From JAZTZP01 sp045637525 (GTDB lineage Bacteria; Bacillota; Clostridia; UBA1381), in contig JAZTZP010000178.1 in NCBI GenBank assembly GCA_045637525.1, positions 1-12,408 on the forward strand: a DNA stretch of 12,408 nt, read 5' to 3'. The notes beneath the pieces were generated by a model. The model worked only from the letters and a program-made list of their open reading frames with translations, ran no database searches and was not told where the DNA came from. Below are positions 1 to 6,160 of this stretch, in pieces (the first letter of the stretch is position 1; each line of letters opens with the position of its first letter). A program made the translations under genes and the position numbers.

Positions 1-1
1 A

Positions 2-36
2 TAAATTATAGTTTATCTGCGATAAACTATAATTTA
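2..36. repeat. Left terminal palindrome of the hairpin array
   Basis: TAAATTATAGTTTAT (2-16) and its exact reverse complement (22-36) form a 15-bp stem with a five-base loop. The 22-36 copy is repeated exactly at 328-342. TATAAT occurs on both strands of the palindrome (28-33 on +, 5-10 on -), so it could also serve as a -10 box in either direction. No convincing -35 box accompanies it. Confidence 0.85.
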
Positions 37-135
37 CAGTGAAATTTTTTGCCACAGGCAAAAAGTGAAATCCAACCATATGGTTGGGTGAAATTCGCAT
101 AAATGCGAGTGAAATTTGCGGCCAATTTGCCGCAA

Positions 136-145
136 GTTATGGAAA
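136..145. repeat. Central core GTTATGGAAA of hairpin array 1
   Basis: This is the single break in the hairpin/heptamer rhythm, directly after the fourth hairpin and directly before an 8-bp hairpin (146-166) starting GAAAA. The same GTTATGGAA, followed by GAAAA, occupies the same place in the second array at 12386-12399. That makes it the only long conserved stretch besides the element end. Confidence 0.7.
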
Positions 146-302
146 GAAAATCGACAAACGATTTTCTGATTTTAAATTTAGAAATTGCAAGCAATTTCTA
201 CCGAAACCTGTCGCATGGCGACAGATTTCACCCATGCTTTGTGTGGATTTCACTCACACGAAGTGTGGATTTCACATTTTGCTGAAAGCAAAATATTTCA
301 CT

Positions 303-339
303 ATTATAGTTTAGAGGCGAACAGCCTATAAACTATAAT
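303..339. repeat. Right terminal hairpin of the array, abutting the radA ribosome site
   Basis: ATTATAGTTTA (303-313) pairs with TAAACTATAAT (329-339). After one G/A mismatch, AGGC (315-318) pairs with GCCT (324-327) around a five-base loop. The stem ends five bases before GGAGG. TATAAT at 334-339 resembles a -10 box, but a start ~7 bases downstream would fall inside the ribosome site. I therefore do not call it the radA promoter. Confidence 0.8.
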
Positions 340-343
340 TTAC

Positions 344-348
344 GGAGG
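344..348 (+). promoter_or_regulatory. radA ribosome binding site
   Basis: GGAGG lies five bases before ATG 354. It begins one base after the terminal inverted repeat of the hairpin array ends, so folding of the array's last hairpin would sit against the initiating ribosome. Confidence 0.85.
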
Positions 349-353
349 TTATT

Positions 354-1721
354 ATGGCGACGAAAAGTAAAACTATGTATATATGTAATGAGTGTGGGTA
401 TTCTTCGCCTAAGTGGCTTGGGAAATGTCCCGGGTGCGGTAATTGGAATACTCTTCATGAAAATATAGTGGAAAAGGAGACCGTAGCTTCAAAGGCTAAG
501 ATAAAGAGTGTTGCGGTTAATATGCCTAAGAGCATAGATGAGATTGAGATAAACAATGAAACCCGATATTTGACGGGTATCGGGGAGCTTGACAGAGTTC
601 TTGGCGGCGGAATGGTTAAAGGTGAGCTTGTTCTGGTCGGTGGCGACCCGGGTATCGGAAAATCTACTCTTCTTCTTCAGATTTGCGAAAAGGCAGCGGA
701 AAGAAGGATACTGTATATTTCGGGAGAGGAATCAGAAGGGCAGATAAAAATACGTGCAAAGAGGCTTGGCGTGAAATCTCAGAATCTTTATATCGTAACT
801 GAAACGGATGTAGAAAATGTAGTTGCTTATATTGATAAGGTACAGCCGGATCTGGTTATAATTGACTCAATACAGACTATGAATCACGGGGATATTGCAT
901 CAGCTGCGGGAAGTGTGCCTCAGGTTCGTGAAGCGACGAACATATTTATGAATAAAGCAAAAACAGACGGTATAACAATGTTTATAGTCGGGCATGTAAC
1001 GAAAGAGGGTAACATTGCCGGGCCTCGTGTTTTAGAGCATATGGTTGATTGTGTGCTGTATTTTGAGGGTGACAGGCAGAATGCTTTCAGAGTGCTTCGC
1101 TGTGTAAAAAACAGGTTTGGTTCTACAAATGAAATAGGCGTGTTTGAGATGCGAGAAGAAGGACTTTGCGAGGTATTAAACCCATCGGAATTGTTTTTGG
1201 AGGACAGGAACAGCTCGGTATCGGGAAGTGCGGTTGTGTGTACCTTAGAGGGTACAAGATGTGTGCTTGCTGAGGTTCAGGCGCTGGTTACGCCGACTGC
1301 ATTCGGAAATCCGAGACGAATGGCGGGCGGTATAGATTTTAACAGGCTGATACTGCTTGCGGCTGTGCTTGACAGGCGTGGGCGTATTTCGCTTGGGGGA
1401 GCGGATATTTATATAAATGTGGCAGGCGGACTTCGTCTTGATGAAACGGCGGTGGATTTAGGGGTATGTGCGGCGATAGTTGCGGCTCAGTCCGATATTT
1501 GCATACCTCATGACATGGTATTTATAGGTGAGGCAGGCTTAGGCGGAGAAATAAGACCTGTAAGTCAGATGCAAAAGCGTATAAATGAAGCGCATAAGCT
1601 CGGATTTTCAACTGCGGTGGTACCAAAGCGCGCAATGAAAACGGTAACTGTGCCCGATGGATTTACGGTTATTGAAATATCAACGGTGGATGAGCTTACA
1701 AGGCTTATAAGACGAAAATAG
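354..1721 (+). CDS. radA: DNA repair/recombination protein RadA (Sms)
   Basis: RadA is a RecA-like ATPase that processes recombination intermediates; in the family it drives branch migration with RecA in the cytoplasm. The 455 residues match the usual length and every family mark is visible. There is an N-terminal four-cysteine zinc finger (C11, C14, C25, C28). The Walker A loop is GGDPGIGKST (96-105) and the Walker B strand is LVIIDS (167-172). The RadA signature KNRFG is at 252-256. A C-terminal Lon-protease-like domain (from about 290, with GGADIYINVAGG at 348-359) lacks peptidase function in this family. ATG 354 is set by GGAGG five bases upstream. The next gene starts 11 bases after the stop and is probably co-transcribed. 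In many Firmicutes radA is followed by disA; here it is not. The gene is intact and its GC content is ordinary for the window. Confidence 0.98.
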   Translation: MATKSKTMYICNECGYSSPKWLGKCPGCGNWNTLHENIVEKETVASKAKIKSVAVNMPKSIDEIEINNETRYLTGIGELDRVLGGGMVKGELVLVGGDPGIGKSTLLLQICEKAAERRILYISGEESEGQIKIRAKRLGVKSQNLYIVTETDVENVVAYIDKVQPDLVIIDSIQTMNHGDIASAAGSVPQVREATNIFMNKAKTDGITMFIVGHVTKEGNIAGPRVLEHMVDCVLYFEGDRQNAFRVLRCVKNRFGSTNEIGVFEMREEGLCEVLNPSELFLEDRNSSVSGSAVVCTLEGTRCVLAEVQALVTPTAFGNPRRMAGGIDFNRLILLAAVLDRRGRISLGGADIYINVAGGLRLDETAVDLGVCAAIVAAQSDICIPHDMVFIGEAGLGGEIRPVSQMQKRINEAHKLGFSTAVVPKRAMKTVTVPDGFTVIEISTVDELTRLIRRK

Positions 1722-1725
1722 GAAG
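1721..1725 (+). promoter_or_regulatory. Ribosome binding site for the SLH gene, overlapping the radA stop
   Basis: GGAAG uses the last base of the radA TAG stop as its first base and lies seven bases before the TTG start at 1733. A second G-rich run (GAGG, 1727-1730) is only two bases from the start and less suitable. The overlap supports translational coupling to radA. Confidence 0.65.
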
Positions 1726-1732
1726 TGAGGAC

Positions 1733-3598
1733 TTGAAAAGATTTTTTGTATTAATTATGGTAATAGTATTTTGTTTTGGTTTTTGTGCGACTTTTGCAAA
1801 GTGCGATGAAAATGTTGAATGCAAAAATGAACCTGCGTGGGATTATGAGTATATTGATTTTGAGAACACATTGAAAATTATTGAATATGAAAAAGGATAT
1901 GAAATTGTATTAGATGATCAAAGTTCGATATATGTTAACAGCAATGGTAATGTAACTGAAGATATGGTGGGAGTTACCGGGCGAAACACAAGGTTTGATG
2001 CAGATACTAAATATACTACTGTTTATGATAACCATAATAATAAAATTATCGAGGTCTTAGATGATGATTATTTGGTAAAGGGTTATTTCAAAGATTATAT
2101 ATGCATTGTAAGCATGGATAATCAGTCGGAAGATTGTAGTTTAAGAATATATTCAAAAGAAAATGGTGAACTTATTCTTAATACAACGGTTGAAAATTAT
2201 TTTAATGGTTTAAATTTTTCAATTTATGATGATGGAACTTTTCTTTATAAGACAGAAGATGGAAAGATAGGATTTTCGGATGTTTACGGTAATATTATAA
2301 TTAAAGCGTTGTATGAGGATGTAGTCAGATTTAATGGGGGTTTTTTTGGTTTAAAAAATGGAATATGGAGTTATTATGATATGCATGGAAATGTGGTAAA
2401 AACGTTTGCTGCATTAAAACCTCAGATACATAATAATTGCTATGTATCATTTTCTAACGGCAATTTATGTGAAGTTTATAATCGGGAATTTAAACGTCTT
2501 TTTAGAAGTAGTATTTATACGGTAATTAATTCATTGTGCGAAGACACTTTCATTGCTTGTTTTAAAGATAGTATAATCAGAGATACTATATTAATCTTAA
2601 ATGCCGATGGTGAAGTTATTGCTGAATCGAGTGAAGGATATGTTGATTATCTTGGAGATGGTATATTGAAGGTAGATAATGTACGGCTTATTAAATCTGA
2701 TGGAAATATTATTGCAGATAATTGTCATTATATTACGGATATTGGAGATAATGGGTATATCGGAATTTCAACTGATGATTTTGATGGATATATTAATACA
2801 GAAGGGGAAAAAATGATTGAATTGGATAATGGATATTATGTTCAGGGTTCATTCAGCGGTGGAATGGCACCTATTATGAAAAAAGGTAGTTCCTCACTGT
2901 ATGGTGAAATTTCATATATTGATGAAAGTGGAAGAATAATGCTTACATCAATTGATGATGCGTGGACTAAAGGATATGACTTTAAAAATGGAACTTTTCT
3001 TGTAGAGGTGCATGGTGAAAGGGAAGGAGAAATTTCAAAAAGGCTTGTAAAATGCACATATGATACGCCATCAGAATGGGCAACAGAGACAATTGAGTGG
3101 GCGATAAAGAACAATCTCTTGCCTGAGAAACATCAAAAAAGATACAAAAGAGATATTACAAGAGAGGCATTTTGTGAAATTGCATATGAACTGCCGATGA
3201 TAAAAAACAGACAGATTAATGAAACTTATGGTGTAGAATTTTTAGATACAGATAATGAAAAGATAAAGCATTTATATTCGCTTGGTATAATAAATGGCGT
3301 TGGTGAAAATAAATTCAAACCCAATAATATCATAACAAGAGAAGAAGCCGCAACAATACTGTGTCGGATATTAAATATAACAAGTGAAAAGACACCCGAT
3401 AATAAAGAATTATTTTCAGATGATTATCAGATTTCTGATTGGGCAAAAGAAAGTGTTTACATAATGAAAAATGTAGGGATAATGCAAGGAGTAGGTGATA
3501 ATAGGTTTTCACCTGCTGAACATTACACAACAGAACAGGCAGTTGCAGCAATTGTAAGACTTTATAATGCAAACAAAAAAATCACATCACAGGAGTGA
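1733..3598 (+). CDS. Secreted WG-repeat-like protein with C-terminal SLH domains
   Basis: Predicted exported cell-surface protein of 621 residues. Residues 1-22 form a Sec signal peptide (KR, then a long hydrophobic run, possible cleavage after ATFA). There is no proper lipobox despite nearby cysteines. Residues ~170-225 and ~345-405 contain WG/KWG-like repeats (for example GKIGFSDVYGNIIIKALYE at 177-195), a beta-repeat fold of unknown ligand. The C-terminus carries three SLH modules at about 446-490, 503-547 and 560-611, with the typical VGIMQGVGDNRFSP pattern. In Firmicutes, SLH modules usually bind pyruvylated wall polymer non-covalently. The start is TTG, chosen because it opens the signal peptide and has GGAAG seven bases upstream. 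Its sampled stretches are near 30% GC, clearly more AT-rich than radA and the - strand genes. Biological role unknown; it may be co-transcribed with radA without sharing its function. Confidence 0.85.
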   Translation: MKRFFVLIMVIVFCFGFCATFAKCDENVECKNEPAWDYEYIDFENTLKIIEYEKGYEIVLDDQSSIYVNSNGNVTEDMVGVTGRNTRFDADTKYTTVYDNHNNKIIEVLDDDYLVKGYFKDYICIVSMDNQSEDCSLRIYSKENGELILNTTVENYFNGLNFSIYDDGTFLYKTEDGKIGFSDVYGNIIIKALYEDVVRFNGGFFGLKNGIWSYYDMHGNVVKTFAALKPQIHNNCYVSFSNGNLCEVYNREFKRLFRSSIYTVINSLCEDTFIACFKDSIIRDTILILNADGEVIAESSEGYVDYLGDGILKVDNVRLIKSDGNIIADNCHYITDIGDNGYIGISTDDFDGYINTEGEKMIELDNGYYVQGSFSGGMAPIMKKGSSSLYGEISYIDESGRIMLTSIDDAWTKGYDFKNGTFLVEVHGEREGEISKRLVKCTYDTPSEWATETIEWAIKNNLLPEKHQKRYKRDITREAFCEIAYELPMIKNRQINETYGVEFLDTDNEKIKHLYSLGIINGVGENKFKPNNIITREEAATILCRILNITSEKTPDNKELFSDDYQISDWAKESVYIMKNVGIMQGVGDNRFSPAEHYTTEQAVAAIVRLYNANKKITSQE

Positions 3599-3611
3599 TA
3601 TGATTTTTTTT
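3575..3611. terminator. Bidirectional intrinsic terminator between convergent units
   Basis: AAAAAAATCA (3575-3584) pairs with TGATTTTTTT (3601-3610). Inside, ATCAC (3586-3590) pairs with GTGAT (3595-3599) around the loop AGGA, leaving one C/A mismatch (3585/3600). T8 at 3604-3611 serves the + strand; the A7 at 3575-3581 gives a T-tract for the - strand. The palindrome overlaps the stop codon of the SLH gene and lies 17 bases beyond the stop of the stalk-domain gene. The stem is AT-rich, so its strength is uncertain. Confidence 0.75.
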
Positions 3612-3627
3612 GTTAGAACATAAAAAT

Positions 3628-6126
3628 TTATTGTGTTTCGGATTCGGAAATAACTGTTTCGGAGCTGTTTTCAAAACCCGGGACGATACATGATGTGCCG
3701 TTTATAAGAAGAACGCCGGTTTTTTTGGTTTCGTATTCTTCGTAGGTTTCATATGCCGGGAGGGTGAGGGTTTCGCTGTCTTTTTTTAAGATAACAGCGG
3801 AGGCTTCGTTGTCCCAGCTTATCTGATAGCCCAAAAGCTTTGCCCAGTCACGTACCGGTATGAACGGCTTTTCGTTTAGTACTGTAACGTTTCCGGCGTA
3901 TTCTATATATTCCTTACCGTCGAAAATAATCGGGTTAATTGAAAATTCGGGTATTTCATATTTAATTGTATCGTTTATAAGAATATGCGTGTCGGTTCTA
4001 CCGATTTTTGAGATGGACTCATTGCAATAGACTGTTTCAAAATATATTCCGTCCTTCGACAGATAAAGAGTATTACCTTTTATAAAGTAGTATAAGTCTC
4101 CTAAAGAATCAATATATTCCGGTGAGATTGAATAATGGCGTACGGGATAAAAATCAATTCCGTTTTCCGACAGATAAATTTTTCCGTTTTTATAAGCGGC
4201 AATTCTTTCGGAATAATTTGAAACCGGAACGCCCATTTCGGAGTCTATGATTTCCCATTCCATCTTTTTGTCACTTTCGTCACCCTTGTAATGCCATATA
4301 CCACCGGCTTTAACATAGTAGTTTCCTATGCCGGCGGAAATGTCGAACGGATATATTCCGAAATCCTTTTGCTGAATGAGCTTGAAATTTTCGTCAAAGA
4401 AATATATATCCCTGAAAAATTCACGTACTCCGTAGTACGGTATTCCGTCGTAGAGCGTGGATTTTGCCATATAGCCTGTTCCGGTATATACAATTTTCAT
4501 GCTGTTGTAGCGTCCTGAAAAAATCTGTTTTTCCTTAACTCCGAGAATAACCTCCGTCCATGATTCGTTATCCGAAGATTTATACATCTTGTTGTTTTCC
4601 CATCTGATATATTCACGTCCGGTATATGTCGGGTCTTTGACATTTTCGGTGTAGGCACTTTCGTAAACTTTTACGGGATAGGCAATATCGCTCAGTTCAA
4701 GCCTGTTTTCCATTCCGCCGACATAGTTTGTTGTGAGCACCACTGTGAGAGTGAAGGTTGTGGTCTTTTTTGACGGAAGCTTTATGCTCGCCATTATATC
4801 ACGCTCTTTTTGTGAGGAGCTTCCTTTTACGACCGGATAAGGACTCACTATATTTCCGTTTTCGTCACGGACGATTATGAGATTGTTTGCAGTTGTATTT
4901 AATATATAGTTTATATATCTTGTATAATTACCGTTGTTGGTTACGGAAATTTTATAGTTCTGAAATACGCCGTAGTTTCCGAGATTTGCGGCATATTCTT
5001 CTGTATCTGTGTTGCGAAGCTCAAAGTTTGGGATAAAGTTTTTTCTTGTAAATCCGTTGGTATATCCCGGAAAATCCTTTATATCTGAATGAGAGGTGTC
5101 AAACCGCCATACATTGTCACGCTTATCCTCCGGGACGTTATCTCCGTATAGCTTCAGCTTGGCATCGTCTTTGTATTCAAATGAAAGCATACACGATTCG
5201 GCAACATTGTCTTTGTTCCAGTAATCGGCACGCGGATTAAGATTTGTGTACCATGTGGTGACGGTTTTTCCTTCCGGTGCAAGCTGGTTATATACCGTTA
5301 CGGGGAACAGGGTGCCGGAATAATCCCAATCATCTACTGTATAGTTAAGCTCGGCTGTAACGTTATTTAAAGACTCTGAAATGCCCTTATGCTGATGTTC
5401 GTAGAAATATGGCCCAAAATCGGCAGTTTCTATAAAACGGCTTCTGTCTCGCAGAGTTCCCGTTGCACGAAGCGCCGCAACGTTTGCATCAAGCGAACCT
5501 GAAACTATTTCAAAATCAGTCATTATATTTACCGGTCTGTAATAGGGAACTACGCTGTAATCGGGGATATAGGAGCTGAGCCATACTTTTTCGCCTGCCG
5601 GTATGGTTATTTCTACCGGCTCAAACGGCTCGGGAAGATATTTCTGCCCTGAGTCCATCTGTGAAACCGGCACACCCATATATGTTGCCCATGCTTTAAA
5701 ACAGCCCCATTCTTCTTCTTTGGTATATTCTTCGCCGTTTAAATAATATTTTGTGTTTTTCGGTACTTCAAAGCCTACGGCGGTTATTTTTAAAACTGTA
5801 TCCTCTTTTGCACGAAATACTACGTCGACCTCGATGTCGAAGCCTTCTTCGAATATAGTGGTTTCGTCTCTTACATCGGTGTGGTTTACGTGAGAAATAA
5901 ACATTGCATATTTATCGGGAGTAAGATCCTCGTTATTCATTATATAACGCGGATGCTCAATCGAATTATCGGCAAGGTCGGAGCGGAATATAAATTCACG
6001 GTTATTGCAATAGATATATTTTCCGCTTTTGTCATGCTCGAAAATAAGGTTGTGAGGCTCTATTGCGGCATTTGCTGTGACCTGAAACGATAATACGGCA
6101 AAAATTAAAATAAATAATTTTTTCAT
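3628..6126 (-). CDS. Secreted stalk-domain (copper-amine-oxidase-N-like) protein
   Basis: Predicted secreted protein of 832 residues, last gene of the five-gene - strand run. Residues 1-20 (KK, a hydrophobic stretch, then VTANA) are a Sec signal peptide. Residues ~22-500 look like an all-beta region that I cannot assign. Residues ~505-700 contain at least three Asp-box-like repeats of the form S-x-D/N-G-x-x-aromatic (near 516-525, 651-662 and 688-699), which suggests a propeller-like fold. Residues ~735-790 match the 'stalk' domain PF07833 (EKPFIPVRDWAKLLGY at 752-767, followed by ISWDNEASAVIL), common in exported clostridial proteins and not evidence of copper chemistry. There is no SLH, LPXTG or C-terminal membrane anchor. 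The start is the only in-frame one before the signal peptide. Its position behind a protein-mannosyltransferase-like enzyme makes it a candidate substrate, by inference only. Confidence 0.8.
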   Translation of the reverse strand: MKKLFILIFAVLSFQVTANAAIEPHNLIFEHDKSGKYIYCNNREFIFRSDLADNSIEHPRYIMNNEDLTPDKYAMFISHVNHTDVRDETTIFEEGFDIEVDVVFRAKEDTVLKITAVGFEVPKNTKYYLNGEEYTKEEEWGCFKAWATYMGVPVSQMDSGQKYLPEPFEPVEITIPAGEKVWLSSYIPDYSVVPYYRPVNIMTDFEIVSGSLDANVAALRATGTLRDRSRFIETADFGPYFYEHQHKGISESLNNVTAELNYTVDDWDYSGTLFPVTVYNQLAPEGKTVTTWYTNLNPRADYWNKDNVAESCMLSFEYKDDAKLKLYGDNVPEDKRDNVWRFDTSHSDIKDFPGYTNGFTRKNFIPNFELRNTDTEEYAANLGNYGVFQNYKISVTNNGNYTRYINYILNTTANNLIIVRDENGNIVSPYPVVKGSSSQKERDIMASIKLPSKKTTTFTLTVVLTTNYVGGMENRLELSDIAYPVKVYESAYTENVKDPTYTGREYIRWENNKMYKSSDNESWTEVILGVKEKQIFSGRYNSMKIVYTGTGYMAKSTLYDGIPYYGVREFFRDIYFFDENFKLIQQKDFGIYPFDISAGIGNYYVKAGGIWHYKGDESDKKMEWEIIDSEMGVPVSNYSERIAAYKNGKIYLSENGIDFYPVRHYSISPEYIDSLGDLYYFIKGNTLYLSKDGIYFETVYCNESISKIGRTDTHILINDTIKYEIPEFSINPIIFDGKEYIEYAGNVTVLNEKPFIPVRDWAKLLGYQISWDNEASAVILKKDSETLTLPAYETYEEYETKKTGVLLINGTSCIVPGFENSSETVISESETQ

Positions 6127-6141
6127 GGGTTTAGTTGTTAA

Positions 6142-6145
6142 CTCC
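6142..6145 (-). promoter_or_regulatory. Distant ribosome binding site of the stalk-domain gene
   Basis: On the - strand the sequence reads AAAAAGGAGT and then 15 bases before the ATG, which is longer than usual. No alternative start codon lies between. A tiny inverted repeat (6133-6136 with 6140-6143, three-base loop) sits in the spacer and overlaps the edge of the ribosome site. It might shorten the effective distance or weaken the site. Confidence 0.5.
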
Positions 6146-6160
6146 TTTTTATAAATTTAC

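Larger units (their letters stand above)
2..342. repeat. Mirror-symmetric hairpin-array element with GTGAAAT/ATTTCAC separators
   Basis: This stretch holds no credible gene; it is almost entirely short inverted repeats. GTGAAAT lies at 39-45, 65-71, 88-94 and 109-115. Its reverse complement ATTTCAC lies at 225-231, 247-253, 269-275 and 295-301. Each left/right pair is centred on base ~170. Between separators are hairpins: 46-64 (8 bp), 72-87 (6-7 bp), 95-108 (6 bp), 116-135 (7 bp), 208-224 (7 bp), 232-246 (imperfect, with G-T pairs), 254-268 (6 bp, one G-T) and 276-294 (7 bp). The centre holds GTTATGGAAA (136-145) and two more hairpins (146-166, 8 bp; 180-199, 9 bp). The ends are a 15-base inverted repeat (2-16 versus 328-342). 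If left and right separators pair, the strand folds into a ladder of four-way junctions. The element ends one base before the radA ribosome site, so it is either the radA leader or an insertion at the operon edge. Family unknown to me. Confidence 0.9.

Noticed and set aside
84..314. Open reading frames of 76 and 60 codons in the region upstream of radA
   Set aside because: They run through the hairpin array; the protein content only reflects the repeated separators and stems, and no ribosome site or family motif supports them.
2..342. CRISPR array
   Set aside because: The constant units are only seven bases, the variable parts are self-complementary hairpins rather than spacers, the separator inverts half-way, and no cas gene is present.
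2..342. Insertion sequence with TA target duplication
   Set aside because: The 15-base terminal inverted repeat bounded by TA resembles a MITE, but no transposase, no clear target duplication and only one complete copy are in view, so mobility is not claimed.
302..353. Riboswitch or T-box upstream of radA
   Set aside because: No recognisable aptamer core, T-box motif or terminator/antiterminator pair is visible; the structure is a regular hairpin series instead.
2842..3114. 90-codon - strand frame under the SLH gene
   Set aside because: It is antisense to the region between the WG-like repeats and the SLH modules, with no supporting motif.
3628..3700. Copper amine oxidase enzyme activity for the 832-residue protein
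   Set aside because: Only the small stalk-type domain named after that family is present; the catalytic domain with its topaquinone tyrosine is absent.
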